50,014 nt of DNA from an uncultured Clostridia bacterium (GTDB lineage Bacteria; Bacillota; Clostridia; TANB77; CAG-508): assembly GCA_947623725.1 (NCBI GenBank), contig CANQHI010000006.1, positions 1-50,014 of the forward strand, in the 5' to 3' direction. Under the pieces are notes generated by a model. The model was not told where the DNA came from, made no database searches, and worked only from the letters and a program-made list of their open reading frames with translations. A program made the position numbers and the translations under genes. Shown here in pieces: positions 27,224 through 35,899 of this stretch. The first letter of the stretch is position 1, and every line of letters begins with the position of its first letter.

Positions 27224-27808
27224 TTATTGTAAAATTGATTCTATTTCATTCCATACTTTTTCGGTATATATCTTTCTTTCAGAAGAGAATGGTAAAAATT
27301 TTAAATCATGAAGAGGATTTAGTTTATCAGATAAATTTTTAACTTGAGCATCAACTTTAGTTATAGCTATTTTATCTGCTTTATTTGCAATTACAATGCA
27401 AGGTAGGTTGTGATTGATAATAAAATCATACATTAATTTATCATTATCAGAAGGATCATGTCTTATATCAATTAAGAAAAATATTAAATCTATATTTTCT
27501 CTTTTTAGTAAATATTCTTCAATAAAATTACCTACTTTTATTTGTTCTTGTTTTGACATTTTACTATAACCATATCCAGGTAAATCAACAAAGTAGAATT
27601 TATCATCTATATTATAAAAATTAATTTGCCTGGTTTTTCCCGGAGTATTACTTGTTCTTGCTAAATTTTTTCTATTAAGCATAGTATTGATAAAACTTGA
27701 TTTACCAACATTGGATTTTCCAACTAATACAATTTCAGGAATTTTTATTTTTGGATATTGTTTTTCATGTACTGCTGAAATTTCAAATTTAGGATTTTTT
27801 ATTATCAT
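27224..27808 (-). CDS. engB: Ribosome biogenesis GTPase YsxC/EngB
   Basis: A 194-aa GTPase needed for 50S ribosomal subunit assembly. G1 is GKSNVGKSSFIN, G2 lies in TSNTPGKTRQINF, G3 is DLPGYGYSK and G4 is NKAD. Length is standard. It is the last gene of serS-hypothetical-engB, with gaps of 21 and 29 bases. AGAAAGGAA precedes the ATG. In many Firmicutes it follows lon or clpX; here it does not. Confidence 0.96.
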   Translation of the reverse strand: MIIKNPKFEISAVHEKQYPKIKIPEIVLVGKSNVGKSSFINTMLNRKNLARTSNTPGKTRQINFYNIDDKFYFVDLPGYGYSKMSKQEQIKVGNFIEEYLLKRENIDLIFFLIDIRHDPSDNDKLMYDFIINHNLPCIVIANKADKIAITKVDAQVKNLSDKLNPLHDLKFLPFSSERKIYTEKVWNEIESILQ

Positions 27809-27837
27809 AAAAAGTTCCTTTCTGTAATCTAAAACTT

Positions 27838-28599
27838 TTATCTTTCTTCATCTTCATGAGTGTATTCATCTACTAAATATAAATCCATCAAATTAGAAAT
27901 ATTTGTAGAATTTTTTTGTAGATTATCTGATAATTTTCTTAAATCTGTATTTGATGGATTTGTAATAAAATCTGAGATTCTGTATATTGAATCATAACAC
28001 AATTCTTGAAAATTTTGTAATTTACTATAATCATCAAGTAATTCATCTTTATCTAATTCTCTTGTAGCAGTATAATGAGTGACTTTGTCAAGAATTGAGT
28101 CAATAATAGAATATGCAGGTATATATTGAGTTACAGTAGAGTATTTTATATCTAATTTAGTAAATTCTTCAAACATTTTTTTCCTTTCAATTACATCATC
28201 ATACACAATATATATTGAATTAAATAGTGCATATAATTTTTTTGGAAGTGTTGAACTTTGCTTTAAAGATAAAAAATCTTCTTTATCTATATAAATAACT
28301 CTTTCTATTTTAGAATCATTTTTTTTGGCAATATAAATACCATCTGGTACATATATAGTGGTTACAGAATCATCATGACTTATTGAATATAAAAGAGCTA
28401 ATTGATCATTTCCTGCATCACAATATAAAGAGCAGTCACCATTATCAAAACTGTATTCTTCTATAAAAGAATCATCATCTAATGTATAAATTGCCATGTT
28501 TTCAATATCAGAATCATTAGAGTTATCATTCTCCTCTAGTTCACCATTATTAATTACATCTGATTTTGGTAGTGTTAAAAAACTAAATTTATTATTCAT
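27838..28599 (-). CDS. Acidic hypothetical protein in the serS-engB operon
   Basis: A 253-aa soluble protein, not recognised. It is strongly acidic, with an Asp/Glu/Asn/Ser-rich N-terminus (ELEENDNSNDSDIENMAIYT). A beta-rich middle follows (CSLYCDAGNDQLALLYSISH, TIYVPDGIYIAKK) and a helical C-terminal half with many Asp and Leu residues. No signal peptide, membrane helix or catalytic motif is visible. It lies 21 bases after serS and 29 before engB, so it is co-transcribed with translation genes. The start has an AAGGAAAA ribosome binding site. Confidence 0.85.
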   Translation of the reverse strand: MNNKFSFLTLPKSDVINNGELEENDNSNDSDIENMAIYTLDDDSFIEEYSFDNGDCSLYCDAGNDQLALLYSISHDDSVTTIYVPDGIYIAKKNDSKIERVIYIDKEDFLSLKQSSTLPKKLYALFNSIYIVYDDVIERKKMFEEFTKLDIKYSTVTQYIPAYSIIDSILDKVTHYTATRELDKDELLDDYSKLQNFQELCYDSIYRISDFITNPSNTDLRKLSDNLQKNSTNISNLMDLYLVDEYTHEDEER

Positions 28600-28620
28600 G
28601 TTAAATTTTCCTTTTAATAG

Positions 28621-29907
28621 TTATTTTTTTGGAGTTATTTTTTCTAAACCTCCCATATATGGTCTTAAAATTTCAGGAACTGTAACGCTTCCATCTTCAT
28701 TATAATTATTTTCAATTATTGCAATAAGTCCTCTAGGAGATGCAACTACTGTATTATTTAATGTGTGTACATAGTAATTACCTTTTTCTCCTTTAGTTCT
28801 AATTCCAAGTCTCCTTGCTTGAGCATCACTTAAATTTGAACAACTTCCAACTTCAAAATATTTTTGCTGTCTTGGAGACCATGCTTCAACATCACAAGAC
28901 TTAACTTTTAAGTCTGCTAAATCACCAGAACAACATTCTAATTGTCTAACTGGAACATTCATACTTCTAAAGAAATCAACTGTTAATTTCCACATTTTGT
29001 TGTAATAATTCATTGAATCTTCAGGTTCACAAAGAATAATCATTTCTTGTTTTTCAAATTGATGAAGACGATACAATCCTCTTTCTTCTAGTCCATGAGA
29101 ACCAATTTCTTTTCTAAAACATGGAGAATATGATGTCATTTTTATTGGTAATTCTTCTTTTTTTATAAGTTGATCTTTAAATTTTCCAATCATTGAATGT
29201 TCAGATGTACCTATTAAATATAAATCTTCGTTTTCGATCTTATACATCATTGCATCCATTTCTTCAAAAGACATTACACCAGTTACAACATCAGAACGTA
29301 TCATAAATGGTGGAATAGCATAAGTAAATCCATTATTGATCATGTAATCTCTAGCATAAGCTAATACTGCTTCATGAAGTCTAGCTACATCTCCTAATAA
29401 ATAATAAAATCCTACACCACTTGTACGACCTGCAGATTCTTTATCTAATCCACCAAGAGCCTCTATTATATCAGCATGATGAGGTATTTCATAATCTGGA
29501 ACTTTAGGTTCTCCAAATCTCTCTATTTCAACATTTTCAGAATCATCTTTACCAATTGGAACAGAAGGATCCATAATGTTAGGGATTTTCATCATTCTAG
29601 ATTTTATTTCTTCACTATATTTTTCTTCTAACTTTTCATTTTCTTCAAGCTCTTTATTTATTTCTTGAACTTGCTTTTTAATTTCTTCGGCTTCTTCTTT
29701 TTTTCCATTTTTTATAAGCATACCAATTTGGCTACTTAAAGAATTACGATTGCTTCTTAAAGTATCGCCTTTTAATGTGGCTTCTCTATTTTTTTTATCA
29801 AAATCAATTATTTCATCAACAAGAATAAGTTTTGAATCTTGAAACTTTTTCTTAATATTTTCTTTTACCATTTCTGGATTTTCTCTAATTAATTTTATAT
29901 CAATCAT
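28621..29907 (-). CDS. serS: Serine-tRNA ligase
   Basis: A 428-aa class II synthetase. The N-terminal coiled-coil arm binds the long variable arm of tRNA-Ser (about residues 30-100, Lys/Glu-rich). Motif 2 lies in SPCFRKEIGSHGLEERGLYRLHQFEK, split by the SHG loop, and motif 3 is NNTVVASPRGLIAIIENN. Length is normal. AGAAAGGAAA lies before the ATG, and it heads the operon with the gene at 27838 and engB. No T-box leader was seen in the 200 bases upstream. Confidence 0.96.
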   Translation of the reverse strand: MIDIKLIRENPEMVKENIKKKFQDSKLILVDEIIDFDKKNREATLKGDTLRSNRNSLSSQIGMLIKNGKKEEAEEIKKQVQEINKELEENEKLEEKYSEEIKSRMMKIPNIMDPSVPIGKDDSENVEIERFGEPKVPDYEIPHHADIIEALGGLDKESAGRTSGVGFYYLLGDVARLHEAVLAYARDYMINNGFTYAIPPFMIRSDVVTGVMSFEEMDAMMYKIENEDLYLIGTSEHSMIGKFKDQLIKKEELPIKMTSYSPCFRKEIGSHGLEERGLYRLHQFEKQEMIILCEPEDSMNYYNKMWKLTVDFFRSMNVPVRQLECCSGDLADLKVKSCDVEAWSPRQQKYFEVGSCSNLSDAQARRLGIRTKGEKGNYYVHTLNNTVVASPRGLIAIIENNYNEDGSVTVPEILRPYMGGLEKITPKK

Positions 29908-30132
29908 AAAATTTTTCCTTTCTGTTGATTTTTTTAGGAGTAATTTTTAATTCCTAAAAAACATACATGTATTGTACCACTTATTTATGTAGATTACAAG
30001 ATTATTTGTTATAAATAAAAAAGTGAATTGATGAATAATAGGAAAAAAATGTGAATATAATATTAAATGAATTTTGAAAAAGTTTATAGGTTAGCTTATA
30101 AAAAAATAAATTTTTAAAGGAGATATTATAAT

Positions 30133-30381
30133 TTGGAAGAAAAATTTATATCAGATAAGATTTTTATTCAAATGACAGAAGAAGAGGAAAAAAGAGAAAT
30201 TTTAAGAAATATTATTAACACAAGGTCACAGTTGACGAATGCAAATAAAAATTTTGAATTTGCTAATACAAATGATTTAATAGATTATTATATTTATAAG
30301 ATAAAATCGATTCAGGCAAAGCTTGATAGTCTAATTAAGCTTGCTAAGGAGAGAGGAATAGAGTTAGAAAAATTAGCATAA
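30133..30381 (+). CDS. DUF2508 (YaaL) family protein
   Basis: An 82-aa helical protein with ANTNDLIDYYIYKIKSIQAK, matching the DUF2508/YaaL core (DLIDYxIYxxxS). The start is TTG with AAAGGAGA upstream. It lies 44 bases before a bofA-type gene, the same order as yaaL-bofA in Bacillus. Function unknown; probably sporulation-associated by context. Confidence 0.82.
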   Translation: MEEKFISDKIFIQMTEEEEKREILRNIINTRSQLTNANKNFEFANTNDLIDYYIYKIKSIQAKLDSLIKLAKERGIELEKLA

Positions 30382-30425
30382 AAATAATTTGTCCATCATA
30401 AAATTAAATCAAAGGTGGGACAAAG

Positions 30426-30692
30426 ATGGACAATAGAATCATTTTAACATTTATTGCATGTATTGCAATTTTAATAATTTTTGGAAAATATTTTTCTTTT
30501 CCATTAAAAAAAATAATAAAATTAGTAGGTAATTCAATTTTAGGAGCTGTAATTATTTTTCTAATAAATCTAGTAGGAACTTCATTTAACTTTCATATAG
30601 GTTTTAGTATAATTAACTCTATAATTGTGGGAATACTAGGAATTCCAGGAGCAATTTTATTAGTACTTTTAAAGATTTTTGGAATAATATAA
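30426..30692 (+). CDS. bofA: BofA-like pro-sigma-K processing inhibitor
   Basis: An 88-aa membrane protein with two or three hydrophobic segments and the characteristic end FSIINSIIVGILGIPGAILL. In Bacillus, BofA holds the SpoIVFB protease inactive in the outer forespore membrane until a forespore signal arrives. Position after a YaaL gene supports the call. The ribosome binding site is GGTGGG-type, 6 bases before the ATG. Confidence 0.85.
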   Translation: MDNRIILTFIACIAILIIFGKYFSFPLKKIIKLVGNSILGAVIIFLINLVGTSFNFHIGFSIINSIIVGILGIPGAILLVLLKIFGII

Positions 30693-30726
30693 AAAATCAC
30701 ACAGTTACAATTATTGCAACTGTGTG
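30690..30726 (-). terminator. Terminator of the 30741-31094 gene
   Basis: CACACAGTT and AACTGTGTG pair with a further CAAT/ATTG inner stem. On the minus strand the hairpin is followed by ATTTTTT, so it ends the minus-strand transcript; it overlaps the bofA stop codon. Confidence 0.75.
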
Positions 30727-30740
30727 GAGAGACTGATAAT

Positions 30741-31094
30741 TTAAGTTAGATTTTTAAATAATTCTTTTACGCAAGCTTTGGGGTTGCTAATTTCTTCACC
30801 TATTCTAAGATAAAGGTATATTTCATCAGATACTAGAATATGATGAGTCATTGGCATAAAGTGTCCACAGCATTTACCTATAAAGTCTATAGGTTTGTTA
30901 TCATCATCTATGTCTTTAATGTATAAAGACATGATTATGGTATCATCGCAAAAATTTATATATGCGATGTCGAGAGTAAATACCCCCACAATTGAAGAAT
31001 CCTCATTAATACAAATATACCCATTGTTGTATTCTAGGAAATCTTCTTCGGAAAAAATCCGATAATAAGCTTCGAAATACCTTTTGTTTGACAT
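30741..31094 (-). CDS. Orphan hypothetical protein with atypical codon usage
   Basis: A 117-aa protein of no recognised family, starting MSNKRYFEAYYRIFSEEDFL and rich in Ile, Asp and Tyr, with Cys in GKCCGHFMP. A strong AGGAGGAG ribosome binding site lies 5 bases before the ATG, and a terminator follows. Codons such as TTC, GAC, TCC, CTC, ATC and GGG are frequent, unlike the A/T-ending codons of its neighbours. It is also the only gene here with an in-frame CGG that is not a frameshift site (codon 12, 31061-31059). Skipping a base there leads to a stop after about ten codons, so it must be read as a normal triplet if the gene works. Recent transfer is likely. Confidence 0.75.
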   Translation of the reverse strand: MSNKRYFEAYYRIFSEEDFLEYNNGYICINEDSSIVGVFTLDIAYINFCDDTIIMSLYIKDIDDDNKPIDFIGKCCGHFMPMTHHILVSDEIYLYLRIGEEISNPKACVKELFKNLT

Positions 31095-31171
31095 GGCGTC
31101 TCCTCCTAAGAAATTATTACATATATTTTATCATAAAAACCTAAAATAATCAATATTTGGAGAAATAAAGA

Positions 31172-31804
31172 CTATGTGGAAGAGGTATTTTTACAAAATT
31201 TTTTAATTAAACAAGTATCACATTTTGGTTTTTGAGAAGAGCAAGTTTTTCTTCCATGCCATATAAATATGTGATTTACATCTTTCCAATATTCTCTAGG
31301 AATTAATTTACACAAGTCTTGCTCAACTTTACTTGGATCAGATTCTTTTGAAAAACCGATTCTATTTGCAAGTCGTCTAGCATGAGTATCAACGGCTATT
31401 CCTTGAGGATTATTGAAAGCTTCTAGCATAATGACATTAGCACTTTTTCTTCCAACGCCAGGAATAGTTATTAGTTCTTCCATAGTTTGAGGAACTTTAC
31501 CATTAAAATCTTCAACAATTTTCTTTCCAGCGGATTTTAAGTTTTTGGCCTTATTTTTGTAAAAACCACAAGAATGTATTAGTTCTTCTAATTTTTTTAT
31601 ATCACAATTTGCGAAATCTTCAGGAGTATCATAAACTTTAAATAATTCTGGTGTTACTTGATTTACTCTATCATCAGTACACTGAGCAGATAAACATACT
31701 GCAACTAACATTTCAAATGGTGTTTTAAAATCTAAACTACATTTAGCATCAGGGTACATTTCTTTTAATTTTTTTACGATTTCTACTGCAAGTTCTTTAT
31801 TCAT
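31172..31804 (-). CDS. nth: Endonuclease III (DNA glycosylase/AP lyase)
   Basis: A 210-aa base-excision repair enzyme that removes oxidised pyrimidines. It has the helix-hairpin-helix LITIPGVGRKSANVIM with the catalytic Lys, the catalytic Asp in AVDTHARRLANRIG, and the 4Fe-4S cluster Cys-X6-Cys-X2-Cys-X5-Cys at the C-terminus (CSSQKPKCDTCLIKKFC). Length is standard. Stand-alone gene, 76 bases downstream of glmS. Confidence 0.96.
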   Translation of the reverse strand: MNKELAVEIVKKLKEMYPDAKCSLDFKTPFEMLVAVCLSAQCTDDRVNQVTPELFKVYDTPEDFANCDIKKLEELIHSCGFYKNKAKNLKSAGKKIVEDFNGKVPQTMEELITIPGVGRKSANVIMLEAFNNPQGIAVDTHARRLANRIGFSKESDPSKVEQDLCKLIPREYWKDVNHIFIWHGRKTCSSQKPKCDTCLIKKFCKNTSST

Positions 31805-31880
31805 TTAATATTATATTTTTCGTACAATGTAAATAAATTTATTATACGAATTTCTCCTTTCTTTGAAAACTAGTATAATT

Positions 31881-33710
31881 TTATTCCACTGTTACAGATT
31901 TTGCAAGATTGCGAGGCTTATCTACATCTAAATTTTTGAATTTTGCAATGTAATAAGCAAAAAATTGTAATGGCACTATTGAAATAATAGGTGATAGCAA
32001 GGTATGAATTGGTGGAATACTAACAGTAAAATCAATTTTATCATTATCTATATTTTGATTAGTAATTAGCAATACTTTTGCACCTCGTGAAATTGCTTCT
32101 TCTAAATTGCTTATAGTCTTTTTTGAAGTTAAGGAATCTGTTATAACTCCAATAATAGTAGTGTCTTTTTCAATTAAAGCTATTGGTCCATGCTTTAATT
32201 CACCAGAGGCATAAGCTTCAGAATGAATATAAGAAATTTCTTTCAGTTTTAAGGAGCCTTCCATACAAACAGCATAATCAGAGCCTCTTCCAATAAAATA
32301 TAAATCATGCTGATTAAATATTTTTTTAGCATATTTTTTTAACGTCTTAGATGTATCTAAAACTTCTTTTAATTTGTCAGGTAATTTTAATAAAGCTAAT
32401 TTAAAGCTTTGTAAATTTTTATCATCATATCCTAGAAATTCTGCCATATATATTGCTAAAATACCTAAAAGAGTTACTTGACAAGTGTAAGCTTTGGTTG
32501 AAGCAACGGCAATTTCTGGTCCGGCATGAGTATAAATTGTATAATCAGAAAATCTTGTAATAGAACTGCCAATAACATTTACTATAGATAAGGTTGTTGC
32601 ACTAAAAGATTTAGCTAATTTTACAGCTGCAATTGTATCTGCAGTTTCACCTGATTGGGAAATAAAAATACAAAAAGTGTGTTCATCAATTAAAGGATTT
32701 CGGTATCTAAATTCAGATGCAACATCTACTTCAGTAGGAATTTTGCAAAATTTTTCAAAAATTGGTTTTGCAGCCATACCAGCATGCATGGCAGTTCCAC
32801 ATGCAACAATAAATATTCTATTAAATTTTTTGAAATCTATATAATCAATGTTAAGATTAGTCTTTTCTGAAAGAGATAATCTAGATCCGATAGTTTCTCT
32901 AACAGCATTAGGTTGTTCGTATATTTCTTTTAACATAAAATCTTCATAACCATTTTTTTCACTACTTTGAGAATCCAATTCAATAGTTTTTATTGATTTA
33001 TGAATTTGAGATAAATTAATATCATAAAATTCCACAGAATCTTTTTGGACTACTGAAATTTCTTCATCATCAAGAAAATAAAATTTATTTGTATAAGTCA
33101 AAATAGCAGGTATATCTGATGCAATATAATTTCCTTTTTCGCTAGTACCGATTACTAAAGGGCTATCTTTTTTAGCAATTATAATTTTATCTGGACAAAA
33201 TTCAGATATAACTTCTATAGCATAACTTCCTTTAAGTTCTTTCATAGTATCAGATACAGCTTTTAATATATCTCCAGAATAGTACATATTAATTAAATTA
33301 GGAATAACTTCTGTATCTGTTTCAGAATATAATTTATAACCATTATTAATTAATTTCCTACGAAGAGAAGTATAATTTTCAATTATTCCATTATGTACTA
33401 CAGCAAATTTTCCAGTATTATCAATATGTGGATGTGAATTCTCCTTAGATGGAATTCCATGTGTTGCCCATCTGGTATGAGCGATTCCAACATTTCCAAT
33501 TAAATCTTTAATCTTATCATTATTTTTTAAGTTGTTAACTCTACCTTTATCCTTAACAATTTCTAATTGATAATTATTTTCATTAGAGGAATTATTGTTA
33601 AGTACAGCAATTCCAGCTGAATCATAACCTCTGTATTCTAGTGAAAGCAAACCATTTATTAGTATAGGGACAGCTTTTCTTTCACCAATATATCCAACAA
33701 TTCCACACAT
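31881..33710 (-). CDS. glmS: Glutamine-fructose-6-phosphate aminotransferase
   Basis: A 609-aa enzyme that makes glucosamine-6-phosphate, the first step to UDP-GlcNAc used by MurG and the other wall enzymes in the window. The N-terminal nucleophile is Cys2 in MCGIVGYIG. The glutaminase domain has HTRWATHG and HNGIIENY. Two SIS sugar-isomerase domains follow, with ISQSGETADT and a C-terminal DKPRNLAKSVTVE. Full length. No glmS ribozyme core was recognised in the 200 bases upstream. An AGGAGG-type site precedes the ATG. Confidence 0.97.
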   Translation of the reverse strand: MCGIVGYIGERKAVPILINGLLSLEYRGYDSAGIAVLNNNSSNENNYQLEIVKDKGRVNNLKNNDKIKDLIGNVGIAHTRWATHGIPSKENSHPHIDNTGKFAVVHNGIIENYTSLRRKLINNGYKLYSETDTEVIPNLINMYYSGDILKAVSDTMKELKGSYAIEVISEFCPDKIIIAKKDSPLVIGTSEKGNYIASDIPAILTYTNKFYFLDDEEISVVQKDSVEFYDINLSQIHKSIKTIELDSQSSEKNGYEDFMLKEIYEQPNAVRETIGSRLSLSEKTNLNIDYIDFKKFNRIFIVACGTAMHAGMAAKPIFEKFCKIPTEVDVASEFRYRNPLIDEHTFCIFISQSGETADTIAAVKLAKSFSATTLSIVNVIGSSITRFSDYTIYTHAGPEIAVASTKAYTCQVTLLGILAIYMAEFLGYDDKNLQSFKLALLKLPDKLKEVLDTSKTLKKYAKKIFNQHDLYFIGRGSDYAVCMEGSLKLKEISYIHSEAYASGELKHGPIALIEKDTTIIGVITDSLTSKKTISNLEEAISRGAKVLLITNQNIDNDKIDFTVSIPPIHTLLSPIISIVPLQFFAYYIAKFKNLDVDKPRNLAKSVTVE

Positions 33711-33838
33711 AAAAACCTCCTTAATGATATATAATATATATTAATTTTATAAAATGTGAAAATAAAAAGTAATATAATTTTAGCAGATTTTTTTCAATTA
33801 GTAAATTATAAAAAAATATATATAATCTCCATATTATA

Positions 33839-33867
33839 TTGACATGAATGGTTTGCAATGTTATAAA
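33839..33867 (+). promoter_or_regulatory. Promoter of lemA
   Basis: TTGACA at 33839-33844 and TATAAA at 33862-33867, spaced by 17 bases, about 65 bases before the lemA ATG. Confidence 0.75.
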
Positions 33868-33930
33868 TATATTATTAAAATTTATAAAGTAGATATATAG
33901 AATTTATATATCAAGGAAAGGAATTTTATT

Positions 33931-34497
33931 ATGAAAAAATCAAGTATTATTTTAATTGTAGTGGTTGTTGTAATAGTTGCTATTGCAGGACTACTAATTA
34001 GTGGATATAATGGTATGGTTTCAAAAAAGGAAGCCGTAGATAGTTCTTTAGGTAACTTAAATGTTATGTTACAAAGAAGAGCAGATTTAGTTCCGAATTT
34101 AGTTAATACTGTAAAAGGATATACATCACATGAAGATGAAGTAATTGATAAGATAACAGATGCAAGAGCAAAGTTAGTAGGAGCAAGCAATTTAGAAGAA
34201 AAATCAGAAGCAAATAATGAATTAACAAATTCTTTAAATGCATTGATGGTTGTTGTTGAAAATTATCCAGATTTAAAATCATCTGCAAACTTTACTCAAT
34301 TGTCAGATGAGTTAGCAGGAACAGAAAACAGAATTGCAGTTGCAAGAAAAGATTATAATGATGCAGTAAGAACTCTAAATACATCAATTAAAAGATTTCC
34401 TACAAATATATTAGCAGGTATGTTTGGATTTGATGAGGCAGAATATTTTGAAGCAGATGAAGGAAGTCAGGAGGTTCCTAGTGTTAATTTCGAGTAA
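33931..34497 (+). CDS. lemA: LemA family membrane protein
   Basis: A 188-aa protein with one N-terminal transmembrane helix (IILIVVVVVIVAIAGLLISG) and the helical LemA core (NLNVMLQRRADLVPNLVNTV, then FTQLSDELAGTENRIAVARK). The family function is not settled; it usually pairs with a TPM-domain protein as here. AAGGAAAGGAA precedes the ATG. Its last 17 bases overlap the next gene. Confidence 0.93.
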   Translation: MKKSSIILIVVVVVIVAIAGLLISGYNGMVSKKEAVDSSLGNLNVMLQRRADLVPNLVNTVKGYTSHEDEVIDKITDARAKLVGASNLEEKSEANNELTNSLNALMVVVENYPDLKSSANFTQLSDELAGTENRIAVARKDYNDAVRTLNTSIKRFPTNILAGMFGFDEAEYFEADEGSQEVPSVNFE

Positions 34498-35374
34498 GAA
34501 AAAAATAATTATAAAAGTATTGTTAATATTTTTTATAATATTTAATTTATTACCAATTAAGTCATTAGCGATTGTAAGTCCAACGGCAGAATTTTATGTA
34601 AATGATTATGCTAATCTACTTAGTGAAGAAACTAAAGAATATATCATTAATACAAATGTAAGTCTGCATAATCAGACAGGAGCACAGATTGTAGTAGTAA
34701 CAGTAGAAAATCTAGAAGGTAACTCTTTAGAAGACTATGCAACAGAGCTTTTTAGAAGTTTTGGAATAGGGGATAAAAGCAAAAATAATGGAGTTTTACT
34801 TCTACTTGCATTAGAAGAAAGAGAGTTTAGAGTAGAAGTTGGATATGGATTAGAGGGAATATTGCCAGATGGAAAAACTGGTAGGATTCAAGATGAATAT
34901 ATAATTCCTTATTTAAAAGAAAATAATTGGAATGATGGAATAAAAAACGGTTTTAGTGCAATATTAAACATTGTTGCAGAAGAATATGGTGTTGAAGTTA
35001 ATGCGCAAGCAGCAATTGCAGGAGAAAGTAAAAATGATTTTGGATCTTACTTAGGTATATTTGTGATATTTTATTTTCTTTCAGATATGATTGGTGCAGG
35101 TATGTATAAAGTTAATAAAAAATGGAAAATATTTGCTATAATACTTTTTGGAATTGTTGCTGAATTTTTAATTTTTGTAGTGTTAAAAAATATATTTTCA
35201 TCAACAATGATGACATTACTATGTTTAATTATATTTACAATCTCATGTTTCTCAAATAGAAGAACAAGAGGCGGATGGTATGGTCACGGGGGATCATCAG
35301 GAGGTTTTTCAGGTGGTGGCTTCTCAGGAGGCGGAGGCTCTTCTGGAGGAGGCGGAAGTTCAAGAAGCTTTTAA
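34481..35374 (+). CDS. TPM-domain (YgcG-like) membrane protein
   Basis: A 297-aa protein. I chose the GTG at 34481 because AGGAGG lies 6 bases upstream, inside lemA, giving a signal peptide MLISSKKKIIIKVLLIFFII; translation is therefore coupled to lemA. The extracytoplasmic TPM domain runs from FYVNDYANLLSEETKEYI to EYGVEVNAQ. Two transmembrane segments follow, then a Gly/Ser-rich tail (GGSSGGFSGGGFSGGGGSSG). The LemA-TPM pair is widespread and thought to act at the envelope; the mechanism is unknown. Confidence 0.9.
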   Translation: MLISSKKKIIIKVLLIFFIIFNLLPIKSLAIVSPTAEFYVNDYANLLSEETKEYIINTNVSLHNQTGAQIVVVTVENLEGNSLEDYATELFRSFGIGDKSKNNGVLLLLALEEREFRVEVGYGLEGILPDGKTGRIQDEYIIPYLKENNWNDGIKNGFSAILNIVAEEYGVEVNAQAAIAGESKNDFGSYLGIFVIFYFLSDMIGAGMYKVNKKWKIFAIILFGIVAEFLIFVVLKNIFSSTMMTLLCLIIFTISCFSNRRTRGGWYGHGGSSGGFSGGGFSGGGGSSGGGGSSRSF

Positions 35375-35413
35375 TAATAAAATTTTAACTAAAAATTATA
35401 TTAGAATATAAAC

Positions 35414-35449
35414 AAAAAACAAAAAGTGGAAGAGAACTTTTTGTTTTTT
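35414..35449 (+). terminator. Terminator of the lemA operon
   Basis: AAAAAACAAAAAGT and ACTTTTTGTTTTTT pair around GGAAGAGA, followed by a T run. Confidence 0.85.
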
Positions 35450-35452
35450 TGT

Positions 35453-35899
35453 TTATAAAATGCATATAAATCAATTTTGGCATAATATTAAAAAATTATT
35501 ATTTATATTGTGAATATATATAAAAATTTTGAATAAAAAAAACGGATATGTATAGGATTTTAATATAATAGGAGATAATTTAATGAAAAGAAATCTATTT
35601 TTAATTAATAAAAAAATTAGAAGTAGAAATTATAAAAAGTGTTTATATAATTTAAATATTTATATTTAATGAAAAAACTTAATAAAAATTAATATAAAAG
35701 AAATATAGCATAATGACTAGGTAAAGTCAAGAAAATAAAAATTAAAAAAATATAAATAAATTGTAAAAAAATAAAAGAATAAATCTTATAGAAATCCTAC
35801 TATAAGCAGGATTTAAGGTATATTCTTTTTTTATTAAGTTTTTTCATTAATAAAAATAATATAAATGTTTATAAAAATGAATATTATAGGAGGAAAACT
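35453..35899 (+). other. Leader region of the pilin-like LamG gene
   Basis: An AT-rich region of about 450 bases. A 28-codon ORF at 35583-35669 (MKRNLFLINKK...) has an AGGAG site but no recognisable product. A stem-loop at 35773-35832 (AAAAGAATA and AAATCCT pairing with AGGATTT and TATTCTTTT) ends in a T run and looks like a terminator or attenuator 70 bases before the LamG gene. Otherwise nothing seen. Confidence 0.45.

Noticed and set aside
29925..29960. T-box or attenuator upstream of serS
   Set aside because: A small AGGA/TCCT hairpin exists, but no T-box sequence, specifier loop or antiterminator was found.
33711..33900. glmS ribozyme upstream of glmS
   Set aside because: The region is short and AT-rich, and no ribozyme core sequence was recognisable.
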